A stretch of 64,000 nt of DNA from contig NC_084803.1 of assembly GCF_963583255.1 (NCBI RefSeq), positions 26,572,428-26,636,427 on the forward strand. Reading direction: 5' to 3'. A model generated the notes under the pieces. That model was given only the letters and a program-made list of their open reading frames with translations. It searched no databases and had not been told where the DNA came from. The position numbers and the translations under genes are program-made. Shown here piece by piece: positions 10,188 to 21,111 of the stretch; the first letter of the stretch is position 1, and every line of letters begins with the position of its first letter. The DNA comes from Pyrus communis (lineage: Eukaryota; Streptophyta; Magnoliopsida; Rosales; Rosaceae).

Positions 10188-13100
10188 TCAACCCGTCTTC
10201 TCGTTGATCCGGACAACGTCCATGACTCTTGCATTGCAAAAAAAGCACCTGTGGCAATTCAAAAGATGCCTGGTTATGCAGCCATAACATGACCTGTGGG
10301 AACAAGGTGAAAACTGAGCATCTGCTTCACGGGCATAACAGATGCAGCACATGCCATCATCCCCATCCGTTTCTCCCTCGCATATTGTATTTTCTTGTGA
10401 TTGGCTCCGGCTGAGGAGGCTCAGAAAATTCTCTAGCTGGGCAAGTTTTACAAGATAAGCATCACCTCTAAAGGTTCCAGCCTGAAAAATAAACAAACTA
10501 CAGTATAAACAAGGACAGCAAACACGAAAGATTTGCAGACAATCCAATGTAGAGCTTTAATCGTGGTTATTGATGTTCAATTGTAAACAAGATAGGACCA
10601 GTGATAAAACCAGATTGACAAATAGTATGATATTTCACAGTATCTCTCATATCATCACAAGCAGTCAACATTACACATGAACTGAACTTGCTTCCAAGGA
10701 GCAGAAAAAAACGAGTTTTAAGAACTTGTTTTTTGTTAGAGAGAGAGAGGAGCAAACCCAGTTGTAATCCAATAGGTACTGGAATCTGCATTGAAAACTG
10801 TCAAGGCAACCCATGCTTGCAAAGATGCTCACAACATCATTGTGCTCCCTGCATTCCATATGCTCACCGGCATTTAACAAGTTTAAGATAATTCCTACAA
10901 GAGGTGCCAATATCATCCCTCGGTTTACTTTTTCTGAAGATTGACCATGTCGTCTCAGCAACCTGCCAAAAAATCCATAAATGTTAAGGTAGCTAAGTAA
11001 ACAGACCAGGTTCACATTATCAAAGACAAGATCATGAGAACCAACAATGGGAAAGGTAGACCAAGCTACAAAAGTCTAAAATTAACAATGAAAATTCCAA
11101 ATAAATCTGAAAACCATTAGGAATCATATAAGAAAATGAAGTTCATGAAACAGTTTGCAATAAATACCAATCCCCTTACATGAATATGTGTCCTTTACGG
11201 TACAATGCAGCATGTCAGTTACAGCACAATCATTCATATCAAATAAAAAAAGAGACAAAAAAGATAAATGAGGAAAAGAAAACACTGGAAGATAGAGGAG
11301 GACTTTGTTTGCACTCTAGAATTTTCTTGCATGCCTTAATGTGAGGGCATAAAGAAGTGTGAGACTTCATTTTTGGAGTGCATATATCATCTCAGAAGAT
11401 AAAATGGAAAGCAATAGTGGAGTGCATTTGAAAGCATAGAATCTTACAAATCAAAAAACTCAGCATCTTCTGCTGAAGTTATGTGGTTCAGAATAAAGAC
11501 AATCAACTCGGTCAACCTTCGAAGGTTTGTTTCAGCTCCAAACAGAAATGCTTGAGGTATCGCGTGGGTACAGAACTCCAAAAGCCTTGCAAGATTGCAT
11601 GAAAGATCAAATATGACACTGCATTTCTTTTGCTGGAACTCTAATACCTGCAAAAAATGTTTTCTCAAATTACAAAAGAAGTATGAAGGGTAAATACGAA
11701 AGACTGGAACATAAAATAGCCAAGTCAAACTGGTCAAATATTAGGCCATTTATTTCCATTATTATCTCATTATCCAAAACCAAAACTAGAACAATATTCT
11801 ATTTTGCTACTAAGAAAAATAAACCAAAGTTCAGACAAGGTCCAAATTAAAAAAGCATATTGATTGTACATATTTTATCCAAATAAGAGGGTCACAAACA
11901 AAAGTAACTTAAAATATTAAGTATGCTTTAACAAATGTGCCCTCGTTATTTATTCTGCCCAAAGAGATTTGAATATTTAGTAAGGAACATATTTGGTTCT
12001 GCTTTCAAGAAATTTTGGAACCGAGTTACAGTTCAGAGGTTATCTATTTTATCTGCCAAAAACTACTATAGACATGAAGAAAAAAATTCACTCTTTATTC
12101 TGCCCAGTTATTTCTTCACTTATAATGTGTACAAACAAGAAAGCACTTCCCCCTTTCATTACTCATCTGCCCTATCAACCCACATCAAGGCTTTGAGTGG
12201 CCTTGTGGTTGTGGGCATCGTGCCCATGGTTTTGAGTAATCTCTTCCCTTCAGGATTTGTTCCAGTAAAGAGTACCCCATACCAAGGCTCCACCAGAGGA
12301 TTTGTGCAAGTTGAGGGTTTGGGTTGCCCAAATACATGGCTAGGGTTTGTCGACAAGGCATTGGATCTAGGCAGAGACGAATTCGCATGCCAGTCCAAGT
12401 TAGACAAAGACAGACTTGCTTCACTTAATTTGTTATGGGCCTTTAATTACGTTGTATTACCCATCTTCAGAACTGGATTTTTCACTACACTTTTTTTTTT
12501 CAGCAACTAAAACCACAAAAAAAGTATTCTGTAATATAAATTCCTAGCATCATGCACAGAAATTGTAGTAGACAAGAATTTCTAATGCTAAGGATGCTTT
12601 GAATTCATGTTTTCATTTAGTGGTCATTTCCAAATACGTTTTCACTTTATGAAAAAGGTTTCAGAAAATACAAAACTGGTTCTAAGTTACAGCTTCCATA
12701 CAGCAGTTCATTCAAAAACACCAAAACTGATTTCCATTTCCATTCCTCAAACATCCAAACAAGTTTGAAAGTTTTCTGTAAACTCCACCAAACAAGCCCT
12801 GAGACATGTAAAAATTTTCCTTCAATGTGTGTATACCTATATATAATACCGCATGAAACTCTTTCTTCTCAAAAGGACCACAGTGTTTAAGCTTAGAGAT
12901 ATATATCCAGAAAACACAGATAAAACCAAGTACAACATAAAACTATGATGATAATAATAATTATTATTAAAATAACAACAATATTTATCCATACCTGGTA
13001 CTTCTCTTGCATTTCTCTGACAGAAACTGAGAATTCAGTCATTGTCCAGCTGAGAGTGTTAAATAAGCGATTGAGAAAAGCTGAGAACAATTCCTCATCA

Positions 13101-16100
13101 TTGATACATGTTTCTCCTAACAATCTCTACATGGATTAAGAGGTAAAAGAAAAATCAGAAGCTATTCGGTTGTATTAAAGTATACGATAAAAATCCTAAA
13201 GCGACAATGGACATTCACCTGGAAGACAACAGATGAAGATGATGATTCTCCATGCTTTGAAGAACCAAAGCCAGATCCCTTGCACAAACGCAGAAGAATG
13301 TTCGTCACAGGAATCCAGGATCTATTATCAAATGCTGACAGCAATGCCTTAGGCATCCTCTGGGTGGCTGCTTCATTACTCTCAAAAACAGACAAATACT
13401 CTTTGTACTGTACCAAGACTGAGATTGATTGAAGAAGCAGATCCCTAAGATCTGCACTCGATATTCGAGGATCGTTGAAGTGCGTGACCACAAAAGTGAC
13501 CTGGGAAACAAGACACTCAAAAATCTAGGGAAAACAAACAATCCAAAAGAAATAACTCATAATCTTCATTAAGTCCTGTCAGGCCATGTTTTGGCCTGTC
13601 AATGACTGGATCCAAATTTCAGAGGATCTACTATTTGTTGAGATGAAAAAATTATACGAACAATATGTGTGATTACAAATTATATGAACCAAAACAAACG
13701 TGCAGAAAATCACATAAGAAATTGTTTTCCTTCATAGGCATGCTTAAATATTGAATTTATGAGATAATATTGTTCAGGTAAATCAAAATATAAATTATCT
13801 CGATGCTCAACTATCATATCTAAACCAAATAATTTATCGTTTTCAAATCCATGAGGCCTACATTTTGTATATTTCATTATATCCCAAGCAGAGCAGAGCA
13901 TAAAATAGTAAGTAGGAAAGACAACGTTAAAAGAATAAACATACAAATGAAGCAAGGCCTTGCTTGATAAATATCGATGAAGGTACAAATGGAGGATCAC
14001 TTTTGCGCAATACATGGAAGCAATCGACCTGCAAGGAAATAGAAGAGTAATGAATAATTCCAAATATAGTGCTTCGGAAGAACTGGCACGAAAGCTCATT
14101 GCAATTTGCAGCTAAATCCAGTATATCCATAAACTTTAACAAGCAGATAAACTTTTTTCTCTCTTTTTTAGATTTGTCACATATCAAAAATCAGAGGTTG
14201 ACTTATTTGTAGAAAATTAAAAACTTGCTGTCTCAGAATATTCCCTAGCAGTTGTATCCTAATGTAATTCCAGAACTACTCTAAGGGTGAGCACATACTG
14301 CATCCACCTGATACTCTTCTTGAGAGTTTCAGTAACATGCAAATGTCACCATCAAAGAAACATCGAATGATATAATTTAAAAAATAAACTGATGAAACGG
14401 TTATCCTTTTTACATGCAATAAAACAAGTGCAAACACCAAAGTCTGCTTATTACAAAAACAAGGGGAAAACACAAATATTCTCCTATCAGGAAGGAAAAC
14501 ACAAGCATTCATACTCAAAAGCAAGCTCACGTAATTTTATGACGACAATTCATTGCATATCAAACTGTGTTATGTTCAATTAAAAAAGAGTTAACTTACA
14601 AGAGCTTCCAGATAATATTCAGGGATATAAAGGAACAGTAGATCAACTTTGCTAAGAACCAAAAGCAACTGGACGGTCCATATGCATGTTGCATACATTC
14701 CTCTTTGCTTCCATCGAGAAAATAGAGAAATACGGTACCTGCAAGGCATGACAGAGTGACGAAAGGAAACAGATGTAGGTAAATGTGTGCAAATAACTAC
14801 TATATGTATAATTTTCGGGTGCATAATAAATTGCATAAATTAAACGACTTGTTTAGTTGTCCTTTTATCAGAGATCATTCTCAAGACTCCACTGAGCAGT
14901 ATACCTATAAATATGGTTAAATTAAACTAACAAATAGTGCAATGTATATTAAACAGAAAAATGGGGGCAAAATTCAGTTAAATCTTCTGAACACTTGGAG
15001 GCAAGAAAATTGATGAAACAGTCATATACAAATTATGGAAACAAGCTAATCTTCAAGGTCATCTTACCAAGCACATTGTCTGACACAATCAATAACTTCT
15101 TCTCTATAACCATTACGAGCTTCTTTCAAATGCTTTAATTGCTCATTGCTAGTTTTTTCTCTTAATTGTTTATCAGCTTCTTCCATGAGGGATATTGACT
15201 GCGACTGGTGAGACATGTAATACGATGCCTGCAACCAGGAGCTTCAATAATTCAGAAATCTCATAACAATCAGGATACAAGGGGACACAAATGCGCACAA
15301 CAAGGGGGATACAAACAGGATAGCAGCTTTTTCCTTGAGGCATTTAAGATTAATCAGCAAGAATACAATGACCATAATTGATAAATAAAAGCTCACAACA
15401 AAATAGCAGAATAAAAGAATGAGAAATAGAAGACCACAATTAAATCAAGAAATAAAACCAAACAACAGTTTACCATTCAAATCAACAAATAGAAGATCAA
15501 AATTCCTGCGTTTTAGCCTTAACAAATTTTCATCTTTTTAAGAATGTTAACCTATTAAAGCCAACTGCAATCAGACTGATATTGAGCACGTTAGGTTAAG
15601 GATAACAAAAACATTTATCAGCAAAATTCTGTATTCTGAAAAGACGAACAATCATACCCCATTATCTCCTTACCTGCTTAAAATTTGGTGCAAGACCTAT
15701 ATGATACAACAGCAGCAAAACGTCTAGAAGTTCTTCTTCTCTGAGTGTAGCTGAAGATATATTACTTTCCCTTTGTACAAACTTCATATGCTGCACCGGG
15801 CGATAACTAAATTCAGATTCAGATTGATAACTTGAACTAGGTTTATCTTCTATTTCATCATTCAAACTTCCAGTACTGCATTCTGTAGCAACATGGGCAG
15901 ATCTCTCTGGAATGGAACTGCAATGGACACGAGAACCTTTGGCTGTGTATGGAATTGGATACTTCAAGATTCTTGTAAAATCATCATTGTAGCATGAGCA
16001 ACAACACGGCTTTTTTGTAGTTGAATGCGTCACTCTGGTTTCTTCATCGTCCATACAGCCTTCCTCCCACCGAATTAGTTCTGTTTCCTCATCATATGCC

Positions 16101-18605
16101 TGGTATGATTTTGAAAGATGACTAAACGACCCTCCAAGCCTAGAACTGTCATTTCGATGAGGATCATTTCTAAGAAATAGACCTACAGGAAAGCTTCGGT
16201 GACCACCCCTATGAAGAAAACCAACATCAGGGCCATTTTCAGTGCCTTTCAACCAGCCGCAAATATCCCCCATGCCAAACCCTTCAGATAAGAAATGAAG
16301 TATGACTGTGTACAAAGAAACAAGAACAGAATTGCTTGAAACTCCAGGAGGTGGAAGATTGCGGTCGGACCCTCTATTCTTTATTAAAAGGTTCTGTAAA
16401 AAAGTTCTGAACACTGAACCAGGAAACTGGGGAGGTGTCACAGGTGGTATAAACTGTATGACCAAGTGACAGAGATCCCTATGCTTCTCCTCAATCTGCG
16501 AATAATAATATGTATTGTCAGCTAAAAATTAGTGTGGAAGTGCACAATGTGAACGTTCCCCATAATAAGCTCTAAATAACCACGATCAAGGAAAACCCCA
16601 ATAAAACAAGCTGCGTATGTTATATATTGTTCATTATGTCTTTACCTTCAATTAAAAAAAAGCAAGAAACATATCATGCGCCATAAATTTCAAAAAAAAT
16701 CAAATATATTATAAAAAGTTTCATGGGATTACTGTAGAATCCTACTCATAGTTTCAAATGGATCTTATGTGTATGTTTCCTGGTAGAAATAATAGAACGA
16801 CATTTATGTGTACTGACAATGTATATGATTTAAAATTTTATTGAACACTAAACTAACTTATATACGTGACTTGACCTAATTGAAATCATCCACGGGGGAA
16901 ATTGTGAAATTCATAATACTTCGTGCTCAATCACTCTGACAAATGTTTCCATATACTTCCACTCTAGTTTATCATGATTAATATTTTCTAAAAGATTCAT
17001 CACTTAGCCCAAACTTCATGTTCTCAATACAACATGGACAATACAAACAAGATAAATTCAACAATGGCATCGAATAAAATCAAGCTCTTTAGCTCAATAT
17101 GTTATTACCTTACTGACAGCTTCAGATAGAGCTCTAGTTGTCAACAACATGCTACTTTCATATGACACATCCTCACTTGAACCAGGCCAAGAAACAGATG
17201 GTATCATGGATTCAAGGTCATGCTTGTTTGGATTCTTCCGTGACAGAAAACCTTCAAAAAGGAATTCAAAATCAGGTGATTTCCACCAAAGCACCATAAG
17301 TTCTTGTCGTCGCAGGATGTGGCATGCCAGCGCAAGGTATGGGTACGACCCCGAACATGGGCAGTCTTTTAGAACCAGCGGAGCTGTTTTGCAACCACAA
17401 GCCAAGGCATTTATGAAATGTTCAAACAACAAATGTGATCCTTCAAATTCTAGAAAGACATCAAGAACTCTATCTAAACTCGAATAATCATGTGGAATCT
17501 GCAACCCGAACACTTCCATCATGAATGATAGAAATGGACCCCAGGCAATGTACTCTCTGCTCCACACATCTGCTCCAAGTACTGAGAAAAATTCCTCACA
17601 TATGCCATGAGAAACAGGATAAAAAAGTTCTTCATGTGAAACAAACCTCTTCAGTCTCCTCAACTTCTGAACAGAAGAGTGACTTGCCTGCTCCACAGAG
17701 TGCATACCCAACAGCCTTGACAAGCAATACAGCAACTGAGTAGCAAACGGAACCAAGGATGGAGGTGCTTGAAGGGGGAAGTAGCCTTCAATGGGGAATC
17801 TAAAGGGGCGGGCCCCAAAATTTAATTCACATTTTTCGCCCTGAGAAAGAGAAACTGCAGGATAATATCCAGATCCTGGTCCCATCTTACGAATGCCATG
17901 AAATGCGGGCCCAAGTGAGACACCATTTCTGTAGAATGATATTTCATTACAATCCAAATCTATGCAGCAGCCAATGGCATCACCAACAACCCATGACTGA
18001 CCATAAGGCTCAGCTTCCTTGTTCCATTTTCTAACCCTCCTCCCATCAAATGCATATGAATCGTCAGCATCACCTACACCCTTATGGTCAGTGAAAGGGC
18101 AAGAAACAGTTGCCCAACCAAGCTGCTGAATACCTGAAGTTTCTAGAATAACTTCATACATCCATTTACCTTTCCACACAAAAGCATTAGCCCTGGCACT
18201 GCTGAACATTGCCAAGCTCTCTACAAGCAAAGGTGGCTTCATAACTCTAATATCACCACGAATACTGGATTCATCAAGACCAATGATGTGGGGCGCACAG
18301 CCATCTCCAGAAATACAAACTCCATCTCTGTTTCCAAACACACTTGAACTTGCATGCAATTTAGAGAATTCATTCTGTATCAAACAGCGAACTAGATTGC
18401 TGTCAATTGGACTGGCCAGCGACCCAACAGATTTGTTAGGGAGACCAAGAACATACTCTAAGGTACGCTCCACCGATTGATGGCCAAAATCATCACAATT
18501 TGAAACAAGATGGGTTTTCGACGACTTCTCTTTACTGCCTTCGCCATTCAATAACACGGCTAGACCAGAAGAAAGCCCACCAATTCGTAGGCCGTCTTCT
18601 GCCAT
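10188..18605 (-). CDS. RKP: E3 ubiquitin-protein ligase RKP (SPRY + RING), ten coding exons
   Basis: Coding exons (minus strand, all GT-AG) are 18605-17109, 16495-15674, 15228-15068, 14738-14600, 14028-13945, 13500-13219, 13126-12995, 11647-11448, 10962-10758 and 10481-10188. They join in frame to 1271 residues, close to the roughly 1280 of Arabidopsis RKP. The start MAEDGLRIGG is chosen because an acceptor CAG lies one base before its ATG, so the upstream open residues are intron. A SPRY domain spans roughly residues 125-265. A C-terminal C3HC4 RING runs from Cys1219 to Cys1256 with all metal ligands present. In Arabidopsis this cytoplasmic ligase promotes turnover of the CDK inhibitor ICK1/KRP1 and so affects cell-cycle control; I infer the same role here. 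No break, stop or missing key residue is seen. The donor after residues LDYNW is the weakest splice call (GTTTGC). Confidence 0.93.
12120..12510. other. higher-complexity insert in an RKP intron
   Basis: The intron between RKP exons 7 and 8 (12994-11648) is the gene's second longest. It contains about 390 bp with balanced base composition, unlike the AT-rich rest, and long open frames on both strands (plus 11935-12510, minus 12407-12159). The translations match nothing I know. It may be a transposon fragment. I do not call it a gene. Confidence 0.35.
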
Positions 18606-18606
18606 T

Positions 18607-19069
18607 CTGAACAAGGACAAGCAATATATGCCCAATTCTAACTCTAATCTTCGTTCAAACTCGAACGCTCCTTACGAAAATCCAGTTATCTCCAAAACCG
18701 ATCCATCCAAACAAAACTCAGACGCCCTTCAAATCACAACCACGACCTGAAAGTTCACGGTTTCAACACATACAACTAAGTTTCAGAAACAATCCACACA
18801 ACTTGTTTTGTTTGGTGGGCACATTGAAAACACAAAAATAAGTTCAGCACAATTGATGGGCAAAGTTAACCAACATTTTTACATTTCCCAGCCCCTTCCC
18901 CGCCCTCAATTTTCTCGGGAACCAAACAGGGATCAAAAGAAAGATGATGTGGAACAAAATTCGAAATTAATCAAAAAATTGAACAAAAGAATACATCAAT
19001 GTCCAAAACTTTCAGCGCTCAAACAATGAAATTGCACATAAAATTGAGAAATGATGAAGATGAACTCAC
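18607..19069 (-). other. 5'UTR intron of RKP
   Basis: On the minus strand a strong donor (CCT|GTGAGT, with GT at 19069-19068) and a pyrimidine-rich acceptor ending CAG at 18609-18607 would remove 463 bp. This leaves a single A before the start ATG at 18605-18603, so a leader exon would begin upstream of 19070. This is inferred from splice-site quality only. Leader introns of this kind are common in plant housekeeping genes. Confidence 0.55.
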
Positions 19070-19328
19070 AGGTCCTGTCGTTTTGACAGTAGAAAGCGGC
19101 TAGGGTTTTGCAGCAGCCATTAAAATTAAGCACCGTCCATAACCTACGTGCGACAGAGAGGAGAGACGGGGAGAAGAGACGAGGACAAAAATGGAATTCT
19201 GAAGTTTATCGCCCAAAGGTCCGGGGGAAGGGAGAGACAGGACAGACAAAACAAAATACGAAAGAAGAAGCGGCTGCTGCTTCAACCGCACGCACGCTGA
19301 CCTCCAAGCCCTAGGAATGGTATTCACC

Positions 19329-19338
19329 GACACGTGTC
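19329..19338. promoter_or_regulatory. G-box / ABRE-like palindrome upstream of RKP
   Basis: GACACGTGTC is a perfect 10-bp palindrome containing the CACGTG G-box core and the ACGTGTC ABRE form. It lies about 260 bp upstream of the proposed leader-exon donor of RKP. In plants bZIP and bHLH factors bind such sites. A role at this gene is inference. Confidence 0.4.
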
Positions 19339-19754
19339 GAGCACTTGCTATGGTAACCGGTTGCTGACATGGCGGGTCGTGCTAAACTGCGCCGGTAAAT
19401 GTACGTGGTTTTTATTTGGAAAATTTTATTTAAATCCATCTAACATCTTTCTACACCAAATTTAAATTTTAAATGTTAATTGTATATTTTACCATATTTC
19501 ATAATTACTATTGAGTACAAAATGAAATTAAAAATAAAAATCAAATTTATCAATAGACCCACATACTGTAGTTAAACCCTAGCATCACTTTTTGTTTATT
19601 TGTTTATTAACATAGCAACAAAACACCTAATCATATGTCACTTCAAAGTTTCATAAAAAGTACATAAAAATTCTCGATTTAAAAAAGATTGAACTGGCTT
19701 GCATAACATTCTCTTGACAAATTCAAATCTATGGAATAATCTCTTGGATCCCAA

Positions 19755-20270
19755 GTCCATGGATGGGTTGTGGTAGCATAAATAAAAAAAGCAACCATGG
19801 AAATACTAGTCCTATACGGCATATGCAATTATAGAGGGGCAAGGGACGCCATTTTGAAAAGAAAAAAAACATTCAATTAGAGATGTTATTTTCTAAAAGG
19901 GAATGGGTGTAAAGATAATTTTACATTTTGAATTGGGTTTCAAAGGGAGGTTTAGGTAATAAATTTGGGCTTAAAGAGATATTAATTCTTTAATAAAAAA
20001 ACAATATGGGTGAAGAAAGTTCATGAATGGGTTGTGGTAGCAGAAAGAAAAAAAAGCAACCCTGGAAATATTAGTGATATACAGCATATGCAATTATAGA
20101 GGGGCAAAGGATGCCATTTTGAAAAGAAAAAAAAAACATTCAATTAGAGATGTTATTTTATAAAAGGGAATGAGTGTAAAGATAATTTTACATTTTGAAT
20201 TGAGTTTGAGAAAGTAGTTTAGGTAATAAATTTGGATTTAAAGATATATTAATTATTTAATAAAAAACAA
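19755..20270. repeat. tandem duplication, 264-bp unit
   Basis: The block starting GTCCATGGATGGGTTG at 19755 recurs at 20019 (GTTCATGAATGGGTTG), with most bases conserved through AACAATATGGGTGAAG. The second copy is interrupted near its end by the MITE at 20271-20998 and resumes at 21007. Confidence 0.8.
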
Positions 20271-20998
20271 GAGTGATGTTAGACTTACCCCATTGTCTTA
20301 TTTTCCCACCCACCTTATTATCCCACCCACCATAAAAAAATTAAAAACTTAGCATTTTATTTCCCCACCCACTGTTATTCCTAAAATAACCTTTAAACAT
20401 CACACCTCCAAGAACTAACTTTGCACCAAAATCAAGATTGCAAATCTCTGAACAAACCCAGAAATTAACTTATCTTGTGAAAAATTAAAAAGGGTGAGAA
20501 TTTACAACCTTGAAAGCTACATAGTCATTGGTTTTGTTGGAGTCAGATGTGAATACAACCAATCTTGTTTTATTCAAATAAAAATGAACCCTAGCTCGAA
20601 AATTGATTAATTCCAAAACTAATTCGAATACAAAATTGACAGTGGAAGCAAATAGAAATCACAAATAGACAAAGAGGGTAAAAAGGGATATTGGGTGAGG
20701 AGAGGTTTCCGCTATTTTAGTGATGCAATTTGGATTGTAGGTGACATAAGATTTGGGTTGGGGAAGAGAGAGGGAGAGATTCGAATGATTTGAGACTGGT
20801 TTCCGAGATAGAGATGGGAAGAAACAATGTAACGGTTGGTGGAGAAGCCGAGAAGAGAGAGAATGGAGAAGGGAGAGGCAGTGGGGGAGATAAACATGGG
20901 ATTTAAAAGTCTTTTCCTAAAAGGATATACATGTCTTTGAAATTTTTATTAAAATGTGGGTGGAAAAATAGGACAATGGGGTAAGTTTAGTAGCTCTC
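20271..20998. mobile_element. 728-bp MITE with GAG(T/A)G terminal inverted repeats, 8-bp TSD
   Basis: The ends are inverted repeats of about 40 bp: the left end begins GAGTGATGTTAGACTTACCC and the right end, reverse-complemented, begins GAGAGCTACTAAACTTACCC. Both continue into a shared poly-pyrimidine CCCACCCAC segment. AAAAACAA (20263-20270 and 20999-21006) is duplicated on both sides. A second member with the same TSD length lies at 58994-59551. There is no convincing coding sequence. An 8-bp TSD fits hAT-type or MULE-type mobilisation. Confidence 0.8.
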
Positions 20999-21065
20999 AA
21001 AAACAATATGGGTGAAGAAAGGAAGTTTGGGGTAGAAAGAGGTCAAATGGATTCAAATAAAATTT

Positions 21066-21068
<3 letters not shown>

Positions 21069-21099
<31 letters not shown>
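21069..21099. repeat. poly-T tract
   Basis: A run of about 30 T residues directly follows the right end of the TIR element at 19418-21068. It may be microsatellite growth at the old insertion edge. Confidence 0.8.
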
Positions 21100-21111
21100 G
21101 AGAGGCTTGTG

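Larger units (their letters stand above)
19418..21068. mobile_element. TIR element (GGAAAATTTTATTT ends), nested
   Basis: The left end GGAAAATTTTATTTAAATCCAT is matched by the reverse complement of the right end at 21047-21068. A second copy with a clear 9-bp target duplication lies at 23309-24668. This copy holds a 264-bp internal tandem duplication (19755-20018 and 20019 onward) and a separate MITE at 20271-20998. No transposase frame is visible, so it is non-autonomous. Its 9-bp duplication class points to MULE-type mobilisation. The target duplication here is obscured by the poly-T at the right end. Confidence 0.6.

Noticed and set aside
11935..12510. 191-residue plus-strand open frame as a gene
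   Set aside because: It lies inside an RKP intron, has no recognisable domain, and its first third translates AT-rich intron sequence.
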